From positions 1 to 11,839 of the forward strand of contig JBHJGO010000075.1 of the NCBI GenBank assembly GCA_050331715.1: a DNA stretch of 11,839 nt, in the 5' to 3' direction. A model generated the notes under the pieces. It saw only the letters and a list, made by a program, of their open reading frames with translations, did no database searches and was not told the DNA's origin. Source of the stretch: JBHJGO01 sp050331715 (GTDB lineage Bacteria > Cyanobacteriota > Cyanobacteriia > Cyanobacteriales > Microcoleaceae). Shown one piece after another: positions 1 to 6,777 of this stretch. A program made the translations under genes and the position numbers. Position 1 is the first letter of the stretch, and every line of letters starts with the position of its first letter.

Positions 1-82
1 AGACCTGACCCTCTCAGTTTCTGACAAATAGTGTTGGCTTCGCTGATGCTGTCTCTGTTTTCTCAGATGATAAGGCTTTGAT

Positions 83-1402
83 TCAACTATTTGCATCTAA
101 TAATGCACGCTTTGGCCCATGAATTGGATCTTCAATAATGATCGTCTGATCGCGGCTGGCTCCCAAAGAAACAATTGCAATCGGTACCTTCATCAATTCC
201 GCCAGATACCGCAGGTAGGTGTGGGCAGCTTTGGGTAGATCCTCAATCGAGCGACAATGAGAAGTGTCTGCTTTCCAACCGGGTAACGCCTTATAGAGTG
301 GCTTGCACCGAGCAAACTTTTTCGAGTCAGTGGGGAAATGTTCGCACTTAGCTCCGTCCACCTCATAGGCCACACAGACCATAATCTCGTCCAATTCATC
401 CAACACATCCAACATTGTAATCGCCAGACATACCAGACCATTTACCCGTACCGCATAGCGTCCAATCACCGCATCAAACCAACCGCAGCGCCGTTTACGC
501 CCCGTGGTTGTGCCAAATTCTGCGCCCTTTTCTCCCAAATGTTCTCCCACGCTGTCAACTAACTCGGTGGGAAATGGCCCCTCACCAACGCGAGTAGTGT
601 AGGCTTTGGCAACTCCAATCACCCGATCAATCATCGTTGGCCCAACTCCAGCACCCACGCAGGCTCCACCTGCAATGGGATTGGAAGATGTAACGTAGGG
701 ATAGGTTCCATGATCTAGATCCAGGAGAGTTCCCTGTGCTCCCTCAAACAGAATATTGGCCCGCTTCTTCGTTGCTTCATAAATTCTAAGGGACGCATCA
801 ACAACATAGGGACACAAACGTTCAGCGTATCCCATGTACTCCTCGTAGACAGCCTTTGGATCGAGGGGAGGCCGATCATAGAGCTTTTGCAGGACAACAT
901 TCTTGTAGGATACTGTCCACTGGAGCTGAGATCGCAGGGTTTCTGCATCCATCAAGTCAATCATGCGAATTCCTGTGCGCTCAGACTTGTCCGCATAGGT
1001 CGGGCCGATGCCTCTTCCAGTCGTACCAATCTTGCGATCGCCCCGTCGCCGTTCAGAGGCTTGGTCAATCATGCGGTGATAGGGCATAGTGATATGAGCA
1101 GCCTGGGCAATTTTAAGATTTTCTGTAGAGACTCCCAAAACTGCCAACTGATCCAACTCTTCAATCAAAACCTTTGGATCAATTACCGTTCCAGCCGCAA
1201 TGATACATTCGGTGTCGGGATACAGAATCCCCGATGGAATCAGGTGTAACTTAAGGGTTTTATCCTCTACAACAACCGTATGACCTGCATTAACTCCGCC
1301 CTGGTATCGAACCACTACATCTGCCGAGCGGCTGAGCAGGTCAGTTATCTTGCCTTTTCCTTCATCGCCCCACTGAGCACCAATAACAACTACGTTAGCC
1401 AA
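83..1402 (-). CDS. purA: Adenylosuccinate synthetase
   Basis: Catalyses the first committed step from IMP to AMP: IMP + aspartate + GTP give adenylosuccinate, GDP and phosphate, in the cytoplasm. The 439-residue length is normal for the family. Visible signatures are the N-terminal GTP/IMP loop GAQWGDEGKGK (residues 8-18, with catalytic D13), GGVNAGHT (catalytic H41), GTTGRGIGPTYADK near residue 130, the VGEGPFPTE loop near 275 and TTTGRKRRCGWFD near 300. The start is a TTG codon at 1402-1400. It is forced, because an in-frame TAA lies three codons upstream and the family's conserved N-terminus begins exactly here (MANVVVIGAQ). No clear Shine-Dalgarno sequence precedes it. A good promoter lies about 40 nt upstream. 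Two short ATG-started reading frames sit in the leader, one overlapping the TTG. No terminator is visible in the 82 nt downstream. Identification is very secure; gene expression control is inference. Confidence 0.98.
   Translation of the reverse strand: MANVVVIGAQWGDEGKGKITDLLSRSADVVVRYQGGVNAGHTVVVEDKTLKLHLIPSGILYPDTECIIAAGTVIDPKVLIEELDQLAVLGVSTENLKIAQAAHITMPYHRMIDQASERRRGDRKIGTTGRGIGPTYADKSERTGIRMIDLMDAETLRSQLQWTVSYKNVVLQKLYDRPPLDPKAVYEEYMGYAERLCPYVVDASLRIYEATKKRANILFEGAQGTLLDLDHGTYPYVTSSNPIAGGACVGAGVGPTMIDRVIGVAKAYTTRVGEGPFPTELVDSVGEHLGEKGAEFGTTTGRKRRCGWFDAVIGRYAVRVNGLVCLAITMLDVLDELDEIMVCVAYEVDGAKCEHFPTDSKKFARCKPLYKALPGWKADTSHCRSIEDLPKAAHTYLRYLAELMKVPIAIVSLGASRDQTIIIEDPIHGPKRALLDANS
1034..1041. 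repeat. HIP1 palindrome (GCGATCGC)
   Basis: A perfect 8-bp highly iterated palindrome, abundant in most cyanobacterial genomes. This copy lies within purA. Confidence 0.9.
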
Positions 1403-1439
1403 AGAACTTTACACCATGCATGACTCTATTTACGTTTAG

Positions 1440-1469
1440 ATTATCCTCAGGCAGCCTTCTTCATGTCAA
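1440..1469 (-). promoter_or_regulatory. Sigma70-type promoter of purA
   Basis: Read on the minus strand, a perfect -35 box TTGACA (1469-1464) is followed after 18 nt by GATAAT (1445-1440), which matches the -10 consensus at five of six positions. Transcription would begin near 1433, giving a leader of about 31 nt before the TTG start of purA. Spacing and box quality are good; no start-site data support it here. Confidence 0.6.
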
Positions 1470-1499
1470 ATAAAATTTCAAGAACTGTTGAATTTCGGA

Positions 1500-1561
1500 G
1501 TTCCCGCTTCAGGCGGAACAAGTTTAATGAAGTGGTGAGCGGTTCCGCCGCCTACCACTTC
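1500..1561. repeat. Cluster of inverted repeats with mutually exclusive pairings
   Basis: Hairpin 1 is GTTCC(C)GC at 1500-1507 against GCGGAAC at 1513-1519, with loop TTCAG and one bulged C. Hairpin 2 is GAAGTGGT (1529-1536) against ACCACTTC (1554-1561). It continues through a G-T pair and one mismatch into GCGG (1539-1542) against CCGC (1548-1551), with loop TTCCG. A third pairing, GGCGGAAC (1512-1519) with GTTCCGCC (1542-1549), would break both hairpins. It could be a regulatory RNA element, a decayed miniature mobile element or a small palindromic repeat. The flanking GAATTTCG direct repeats are compatible with an insertion but do not prove one. Confidence 0.5.
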
Positions 1562-1704
1562 GCCTTAGGTTGATACCCGAATTTCGTAAGGTTGTTGCCC
1601 AATACAGCGTTTCCAAAGCTGACAGGTTACAGGGGGTTGGGTCGCAGCGTGCCCTAGCCTCATAAATCTATGCTTCACTAGACCTGGAAAGGTTATATCG
1701 AGTT

Positions 1705-1718
1705 AAATATTAATATTT
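1705..1718. promoter_or_regulatory. 14-bp perfect AT palindrome upstream of the small ORF
   Basis: AAATATTAATATTT is perfectly self-complementary and ends 27 nt before the preferred start at 1746. Its position near the expected promoter suggests a dimeric regulator site or an AT-rich -10 region. The choice between these is unsupported, and AT-rich palindromes also arise by chance. Confidence 0.3.
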
Positions 1719-1731
1719 GTTACTCTAGCCC

Positions 1732-1736
1732 AGGAA
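1732..1736 (+). promoter_or_regulatory. Ribosome binding site deciding the start of the small ORF
   Basis: AGGAA lies immediately against the first possible ATG (1737), which is too close to serve it. It is 9 nt from the second in-frame ATG (1746), a normal spacing. This favours 1746 as the start. Confidence 0.5.
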
Positions 1737-1745
1737 ATGATCCAA

Positions 1746-1943
1746 ATGACGCAGCGCCAATCTAGCATAACGGTTACCCAAAGAGTGGATCGAATTTTCG
1801 CCAATGGTCAGGTCAGTCGCAGTGAGTATTCTGCACTGATCAGTCTAATTCTGGCAGATCGACAAACAACGGATATGGAACGCTATCAAATCAATCGGAT
1901 CTTCGACTACGTTCAGGCTGGCCGCATTAAACTGAACGATTAG
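1746..1943 (+). CDS. Small conserved cyanobacterial protein of unknown function
   Basis: Encodes 65 residues from the ATG at 1746; 68 if the ATG at 1737 is used. The later start is preferred because AGGAA then has proper spacing. The protein is soluble and probably mostly helical, with no signal peptide, membrane segment or cysteine. The pattern VTQRVDRIFANGQVSR followed by QINRIFDYVQAGRI near the C-terminus has two similar halves (DRIF.NGQ and NRIFD..QAG), so it may be an internally repeated two-helix fold. I recognise it as the type of short, helical conserved hypothetical found in multiple copies in cyanobacteria, but know no function. It lies 79 nt before the glycosyltransferase gene on the same strand and could share its transcript. 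Confidence 0.75.
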   Translation: MTQRQSSITVTQRVDRIFANGQVSRSEYSALISLILADRQTTDMERYQINRIFDYVQAGRIKLND

Positions 1944-2000
1944 TCGATGGAGTGAACCAAAATGAACGAGTTTAAGTCAATACAACTTGTCGTCCTTCAG

Positions 2001-2006
2001 GGAGGA
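2001..2006 (+). promoter_or_regulatory. Strong Shine-Dalgarno sequence before the GT-GtrA gene
   Basis: GGAGGA lies 16 nt before the ATG at 2023, which is rather far, and 14 nt downstream of a possible TTG start at 1987. It therefore cannot serve the TTG. It argues for initiation at 2023, or less likely at the in-frame CTG at 2014 (7-nt spacing). It also lies inside a 16-codon ORF (1962-2012). Confidence 0.4.
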
Positions 2007-2022
2007 ATCTGAACTGGATTCA

Positions 2023-3225
2023 ATGATTTCAAGCCATCACCTATTGCTTCCAACACCGAAAGGGAGCTTTGTAATTTCTAACTGTTGTGCATCGCTTCCA
2101 GCCAATAGTCACCTATTGAAGCTTTCCCTGGTGATTCCGACCTATCAAGAGGGTGAAAACATTACTGATTTAGTTCAGCAATTGACTCAGCTCTTGGATG
2201 CTGAGCTTCCAACCCAGTACGAGCTGATTGTAGTCGATGATGATAGTCCGGATCAAACCTGGAAGATTGCCCAAAGCCTGATCTGCCAGTACCCTCAGCT
2301 TCGAGTCATGCGTCGTTCTGAGGAAAGAGGTCTCTCCACTGCGGTGATCCGAGGCTGGCAGGTGGCCCAGGGAGAAGTTCTGGGTGTGATTGATGCAGAC
2401 CTCCAGCATCCTCCTGAAATCTTGATTCGGCTCTTGCAACTGATGAATTCAAGGACAGATTTAGTAGTTGCCAGTCGTCATGTTGAATCAGGTGGGGTTA
2501 GCGATTGGAGCTTTAAACGACGTTTTTTGTCCCGAGGCGCACAACTTCTAGGATTGCTGATTCTTCCTGGTATTGTGGGGCAAGTTTCCGATCCAATGAG
2601 TGGCTATTTTTTAGTCCGACGGGAAGCGGTTGCAAATAAACGCCTTAATCCCGTTGGGTATAAAATCCTAATTGAAGTCATTGCCCGAGGAGATATTCGT
2701 CAGATTGCCGAAGCAGGTTATGTGTTCCAGGAGCGGATTGAAGGAGAGAGCAAAGTGACCTGGAAGCATTATCTTGAATATTTGAGTCACTTGGTACGGC
2801 TGCGCTGGTCACTATGGCCTGTAGGGAGATTTCTACGGTTTGGAGTGGTAGGGTTTAGCGGTGTTTTTGTTGACCTGGGTATGTTCTATCTTCTTCGAAC
2901 TGTATGGGGTTTGGGATTGGCTCGTAGTGCGATTTTCTCCTCGGAGTTAGCAATTCTGAATAACTTTGTCTGGAATGACCTGTGGACATTTGGTGATGTT
3001 TCAAGGCGACAAAAAGGTTTGAAAAAAGGGATTAAGCGGTTTCTGAAATTTAATTTAGTTTGCCTGTCAGGCCTGATTCTCAATGTTTTACTGGTGAGCT
3101 TTTTATCAAGCTTTTTAGGGATGAATGAATACCTGGCAAAATTAATTGCGATCGCCACCGTTACATTATGGAATTTTTGGTTCAATCTCAAATTGAGCTG
3201 GCAAGTGATCCCTGTGAAAAAGTAG
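2023..3225 (+). CDS. Polyprenyl-phosphate glycosyltransferase (DPM1-like GT2) fused to a GtrA membrane domain
   Basis: Encodes 400 residues from ATG 2023; the frame stays open back to a TTG at 1987 (412 residues). The N-terminal half (about 34-240) is a family 2 glycosyltransferase of the dolichyl/polyprenyl-phosphate sugar transferase type. It shows SLVIPTYQEGENI, IVVDDDSPD (nucleotide-sugar binding acids), GEVLGVIDADLQHPPE (metal-binding DAD) and SDPMSGYFLVRR. The C-terminal part (about 268-392) is a GtrA-like domain with about four membrane segments, beginning LRFGVVGFSGVFVDLGMF and ending in TLWNFWFNLKLSW. The likely role is loading a sugar from a nucleotide donor onto an undecaprenyl-type lipid, with the GtrA part helping move or anchor the product. 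The sugar and final glycan are unknown. The gene converges on the heparinase-like gene with only 7 nt between them. Function class is secure, exact substrate is not. Confidence 0.93.
   Translation: MISSHHLLLPTPKGSFVISNCCASLPANSHLLKLSLVIPTYQEGENITDLVQQLTQLLDAELPTQYELIVVDDDSPDQTWKIAQSLICQYPQLRVMRRSEERGLSTAVIRGWQVAQGEVLGVIDADLQHPPEILIRLLQLMNSRTDLVVASRHVESGGVSDWSFKRRFLSRGAQLLGLLILPGIVGQVSDPMSGYFLVRREAVANKRLNPVGYKILIEVIARGDIRQIAEAGYVFQERIEGESKVTWKHYLEYLSHLVRLRWSLWPVGRFLRFGVVGFSGVFVDLGMFYLLRTVWGLGLARSAIFSSELAILNNFVWNDLWTFGDVSRRQKGLKKGIKRFLKFNLVCLSGLILNVLLVSFLSSFLGMNEYLAKLIAIATVTLWNFWFNLKLSWQVIPVKK
3148..3155. repeat. HIP1 palindrome (GCGATCGC)
   Basis: A perfect copy of the cyanobacterial octamer, inside the GtrA-encoding part of the glycosyltransferase gene. 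Confidence 0.9.
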
Positions 3226-3240
3226 GCACCTACTATTTTT
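3217..3240. terminator. Bidirectional terminator-like palindrome shared by two convergent genes
   Basis: The arms AGTAG(G) at 3221-3226 and (C)CTACT at 3229-3234 pair around a tiny loop (GCAC if the innermost pair is open). The left arm is preceded by an A run (3217-3221) and the right arm is followed, after one A, by a T run (3236-3240). Each strand therefore reads as hairpin plus U tract. The left arm contains the TAG of the plus-strand gene (3223-3225) and the right arm the reversed TAG of the minus-strand gene (3235-3233). The stem is short and only half GC, so termination strength is uncertain. Confidence 0.5.
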
Positions 3241-5347
3241 GGGTAAAGCTTTCCAATTGAACTGTTACATCCTTCAAGGCAAGACGCAATTTTTCATTAC
3301 CGCGAGATAGGGTTAATAACTGGTATGATTTAGTACCCTCTTGAACCTGATCTACTTGAGCTTTGAAGGATTGGGGCCGAGCCGACAAAACCCAGATAAA
3401 TTGAGTTGATTGGGCTTGGGTTTCGTATAACACTGCTGGTGTTGGGACTTTTTCAGTCATACTCGCATCTCGATACCAGCCACACTGAATCGGCTCTAGT
3501 TTGCCCCGACAAACGCGCCCAGATACATCTGGTTCCAATTGAACAAATCGAGCTAAAATACTTTGATTCTCTCGCAGTAACCCTTCTGAACTCATCAACT
3601 TAACTCGGAGATTGGGCGGAAAATGAAAGGTCTGGCGATAGGGATGCTCTGTTTTCCCCTGCAACTGATCCCAGACTAAAAGGTAGTCTGCACCAATTCG
3701 AGCCACGGTACGAGTGTGTTGAACATCAGGATAGGTTTGATGACGGGCCGTGACGAAATCAAGCTGAGGATTGCTACCAAAGGTGACAACTTCACCATTT
3801 TCAGGTAAGAGATCTTCCGGAAGCAAATCGGAGGATTGTTGTCGCCCTCGACCGAAAACAGAACTTAACCAACCCCACTGACTGAATTGATTTTGATCGG
3901 GCAGGGTTCTCAGTAAGGGTTCCTGGCTGAAATCTCCCACCTGAACGGTGTTACTGGCGGCTGGGGTGAAAAAGTAGGGTTCCAACTCACTCTCTAAATG
4001 TTGCGAAGGGTGAATCAACAAAGGCTGGTTGCCGATGCGGGCAGTGACCATCAGGGCATTTTGTTGGTGATTTTCTTGTATTGAATGGGTTTCCGAAGTG
4101 TTGCCCGTAGAATTCTCAACTTTTGGCTGACGCAAGTCAGGATCATGTAGTCGGGTTTTAAATACCGCTTCTAGCTGCTGTCCCGAACCCGGCACGAAAA
4201 AGCTGTATCCGCCCCGGCGATAGAGATGTAGACCCCGAGGAACCTGCCGCCGCTGCATTTTTACCATCAATCCCTGACCAGAAGAGGTCGAACTCAGATC
4301 CAGGTTATTGAACGTTTTGAGAGCAGTCAGCAATAGATCTTGATTCGGATCGCTGTCCGGCAAGCCCTCAACCCGACGATTGACTCCCATCATTAGCGCT
4401 GAAGCGCCTAACATTCTGTCTAACTTTTGGCGATAGGTAGCCGAAAGAGAAAGATTATCGGTTGGAAAGGCCCGATAGATCGCCATGAAATTCTGGAGAG
4501 CCTGTTGATGCAGGATACCGGACTGTTCCAAATGGATGCCTTCAGCCGAAACGTTATCCCGCATTTGTTGTTCTGCCCGTTCTAGACCTAGCTCTATCCA
4601 ACCTTCTGCTTCGGGTTGTTCAGAGAAAGCTTGACCCAAGGCGATTAGGGCCATGCTGTTGGCAATGCCTTTGTGATCATTGGGCTGGTAAATCTGAGAT
4701 TTTGACTGGAATGCTGCGTGGGTTGCCGCCAGATTTTTCAATTGTTGTTCAATGCTCTGATTAGAGGTTTGATCTTGAACATTGTCCGATGTTTCCTGCG
4801 TTTGATCAGGGGGGGCATCCAGTAAACTTGTTGGCTGCTCAGAGCTTTGATATACCCAGTAGACATAGCTCAACAGCACCGATCGCCACGCTGCCGCTTC
4901 TGATTTCCAGGCTGGAGGAAGGCTAGCCGGGTTAACTTCGATCTCTGAACTCTCGTCAGGGTCTTCGGATGAAGCTTGTTGGGGTAAGGGGTTTTGTTCT
5001 GCCCAGTCCAAAATTACAGTTTGAGCCGTTTCCAGGGCAGCAACATTACCCTGTTCTGCCGCTCGAATGTGACATTCCAGGAATCTTAGGCTGTGTAGAT
5101 TTGAACGCTCTTGGAATGATAGCGTCTCGGACTGCCATTGAGGGGATAAACTAATGGTTGCTGATTCGGCATCCTGGGTCAGGCGATAGGTTCCTGCTTC
5201 TAGCTGGGCCATTTGGGTGGGGCAATTTGCTGCAATATTCTCCGGATTGAAAACAGGTGAATTGGCTTGTGTTTGAGACAGACTTCGAGAGGTGACAAGC
5301 GTTGCCCCCAACGTTAGGAGTAACCAAAAACGACGGTTCAAGTTCAC
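3233..5347 (-). CDS. Exported heparinase II/III-like protein
   Basis: Encodes 704 residues from a GTG start at 5347; the upstream frame closes at a TAG and no better start exists. Residues 1-28 form a Sec-type signal peptide (basic MNLNRR, hydrophobic core, cleavage probably after SQTQA), so it acts outside the inner membrane. An alpha-helical region carries PNDHKGIAN (N223, H225) and EGIHLEQSGILHQQAL (E274, H280), resembling the NH and DGxxxExSxxYH motifs of heparinase II/III and alginate lyase families. A beta-rich C-terminal half contains HTRTVARIGADYLLVWDQLQG and HPYRQTFHF, typical of the family's sandwich domain. I cannot find the usual HxHxD-type motif at the start of that domain; the place (about 395-435) is filled by a polar, low-complexity stretch. 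Other low-complexity acidic or Gln/Ser-rich stretches lie at about 121-142 and 172-203. A polysaccharide-binding or lyase role is inferred; activity is uncertain. Confidence 0.8.
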   Translation of the reverse strand: MNLNRRFWLLLTLGATLVTSRSLSQTQANSPVFNPENIAANCPTQMAQLEAGTYRLTQDAESATISLSPQWQSETLSFQERSNLHSLRFLECHIRAAEQGNVAALETAQTVILDWAEQNPLPQQASSEDPDESSEIEVNPASLPPAWKSEAAAWRSVLLSYVYWVYQSSEQPTSLLDAPPDQTQETSDNVQDQTSNQSIEQQLKNLAATHAAFQSKSQIYQPNDHKGIANSMALIALGQAFSEQPEAEGWIELGLERAEQQMRDNVSAEGIHLEQSGILHQQALQNFMAIYRAFPTDNLSLSATYRQKLDRMLGASALMMGVNRRVEGLPDSDPNQDLLLTALKTFNNLDLSSTSSGQGLMVKMQRRQVPRGLHLYRRGGYSFFVPGSGQQLEAVFKTRLHDPDLRQPKVENSTGNTSETHSIQENHQQNALMVTARIGNQPLLIHPSQHLESELEPYFFTPAASNTVQVGDFSQEPLLRTLPDQNQFSQWGWLSSVFGRGRQQSSDLLPEDLLPENGEVVTFGSNPQLDFVTARHQTYPDVQHTRTVARIGADYLLVWDQLQGKTEHPYRQTFHFPPNLRVKLMSSEGLLRENQSILARFVQLEPDVSGRVCRGKLEPIQCGWYRDASMTEKVPTPAVLYETQAQSTQFIWVLSARPQSFKAQVDQVQEGTKSYQLLTLSRGNEKLRLALKDVTVQLESFTQK

Positions 5348-5451
5348 AGCGTTAGTGAAAGGCTAAATTCAATCAGAGTTTATCATCTAGCATCCTGCGT
5401 CACCAGCAACAGGAATTTCCACCGTGACCCCAATTTGTTGCAGAGTAATTA

Positions 5452-6753
5452 TCATAGCCAAGTTTTAACGACTCTCCCGGTAATCTGTTGACCTAGCCAT
5501 GGGGTGTTGGAGGAGAGGGAACTGAGTTCAGTAGAGTTAACTGTCCAAACCTGTGCTGGATCGAATAGGGTTAATTCAATCGATTGATCTAAGCCAATTT
5601 GGGGGAGAGCTTGTCCTAGACACTCAGCAGGTTTTGTACTGAGGGCTTGCCATAGGGTTAACGCTGACCATTGTCCGGAGGTTACGAACTTTCGCCAGAG
5701 GAGGGGGAGAGCGAATTCTAATCCCAGAGTTCCGGGTGGAGCCTTTGCAAAGGCTACGGTTTTTTCCTCATAGGTGTAAGGAGTATGATCAATGGCGATC
5801 GCATCAATCACCCCCTCATGAACCGCTTGAATTAAAGCCTGTTGATCAGATGGATTGCCCAGGGGCGGATCGAGTCTGAGATTAGGGTCATAGGGTAAGA
5901 GCGAGAATTCTGAATCTCCATTACCCAGCGACATGGGATTAATGGCTTCGGCGTTGAGTAAAAGGTGGAGCCAGGTGGTGCTGGCGGTAATCGGAAGTTG
6001 ACGGGCTTTTGCGGCTTGAATCAGTTCCACACTACGGGCAGTGGAAATTCGCATCAGATGCAAGGGAACGTCTAGAACCTCAACCAGTTCTAGCACCGCA
6101 GATAAAGCTACAGTTTCAGCATAGAGGGGAACCCCAGGCAGGCCATTCCAGATTGAAGCTATTCCCTCCCGCATCACGCCATTTCCGGCTAGGGGGCGAT
6201 CGCAACAGAACAGAGCTATCGGTTGATTGAGCGGTTTGAGGTATTCCAGAATGCGGCGCAGCAATACTAGGTCGTGGATCGGCTGACCATCCGCTAGACC
6301 AACGATGCCTGCGTTGATCAACTCCTTGAGTTCAGTCATTTGTTGCCCCTGAACTCCTTTTGTTAGTGCGCCCCAGAAATTGATAGGGCAACGCCCGTTT
6401 GTCATCCGTAACCTGTCCCGCAGGAAACTAGCAACCGTAACTTCATCCATTGCTGGATGGGTATCTGGCAAAACCATTACCCGCGTAAACCCCCCCGCTT
6501 GAGCTGTAGCAGTAAGGCTCTCCAGGGTTTCTCGCTCTTCATGACCTGGTTCTCCAGAGTGACTGTACAGATCGACCAAACCGGGGCCAAGGATTAATCC
6601 GTGACCCTCTCGGATTTGGGTATTCTCTGGCCAGGTCTCAAGCTGAGGCTGAATCGCTTGCATGGTTTGTTCGCCAATGAGAATATCCAGCACCTCATCT
6701 GTTCCAGCCTGAGGATTCAGAACTCTTACCTGTCGTAGCAGTTCGTAGCTCAT
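5452..6753 (-). CDS. pyrC: Dihydroorotase homologue with degenerate active site (PyrC'/pseudo-dihydroorotase type)
   Basis: Encodes 433 residues from ATG 6753. The fold and length are those of class I dihydroorotase (carbamoyl aspartate to dihydroorotate in pyrimidine synthesis): GPGLVDLYSH, TATAQAGGFTRVMVLPDTHP, GIVGLADGQPIHD, STARSVELIQAAKARQLPITAS, AIDHTPYTYEEK and GTLGLEFALPLLW. Aligned by eye to the family, three of four metal-binding histidines are replaced: HxH is Y63-S-H65, the HcED histidine is F182 and the HVST histidine is R235. D155 and D322 remain. The substrate arginine of HxHxRxPG is G67, PNT is PDT and TPHH is WLH. It is therefore probably not a working dihydroorotase. Inactive homologues (PyrC') in Pseudomonas are needed to assemble aspartate transcarbamoylase, and such a structural role is the best guess. 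It follows the histidine phosphatase gene by 24 nt and is probably co-transcribed with it. Confidence 0.88.
   Translation of the reverse strand: MSYELLRQVRVLNPQAGTDEVLDILIGEQTMQAIQPQLETWPENTQIREGHGLILGPGLVDLYSHSGEPGHEERETLESLTATAQAGGFTRVMVLPDTHPAMDEVTVASFLRDRLRMTNGRCPINFWGALTKGVQGQQMTELKELINAGIVGLADGQPIHDLVLLRRILEYLKPLNQPIALFCCDRPLAGNGVMREGIASIWNGLPGVPLYAETVALSAVLELVEVLDVPLHLMRISTARSVELIQAAKARQLPITASTTWLHLLLNAEAINPMSLGNGDSEFSLLPYDPNLRLDPPLGNPSDQQALIQAVHEGVIDAIAIDHTPYTYEEKTVAFAKAPPGTLGLEFALPLLWRKFVTSGQWSALTLWQALSTKPAECLGQALPQIGLDQSIELTLFDPAQVWTVNSTELSSLSSNTPWLGQQITGRVVKTWL
5795..5802. repeat. HIP1 palindrome (GCGATCGC)
   Basis: A perfect octamer within the dihydroorotase-like gene, in the codons for the AIAIDH segment. 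Confidence 0.9.
6196..6203. repeat. HIP1 palindrome (GCGATCGC)
   Basis: A second perfect octamer in the dihydroorotase-like gene, about 400 nt from the previous one. It falls in the codons for the CCDRPL segment, next to the lost metal ligand F182. Confidence 0.9.
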
Positions 6754-6777
6754 ACTTTAGTCGAGAACCAACCTCTG

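Larger units (their letters stand above)
1403..1736. other. Divergent intergenic region between purA and the small ORF
   Basis: This 334-nt stretch holds the purA promoter and leader on the minus strand, a cluster of inverted repeats at 1500-1561, a direct repeat of GAATTTCG (1490-1497 and 1579-1586) flanking that cluster, and an AT-rich 14-bp palindrome at 1705-1718 just before the next gene. I see no tRNA or known riboswitch and no supported reading frame. The middle part, about 1590-1700, has no recognisable element. Confidence 0.6.

Noticed and set aside
338..562. Open frames antisense to purA, including those at 338-562 and 887-1249
   Set aside because: They have no recognisable protein features and mirror the codon structure of the real gene on the other strand.
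1415..1417. Upstream in-frame ATG as an alternative start for purA
   Set aside because: The frame reads ATG GTG TAA before reaching purA, so it cannot extend the protein; the conserved N-terminus begins at the TTG.
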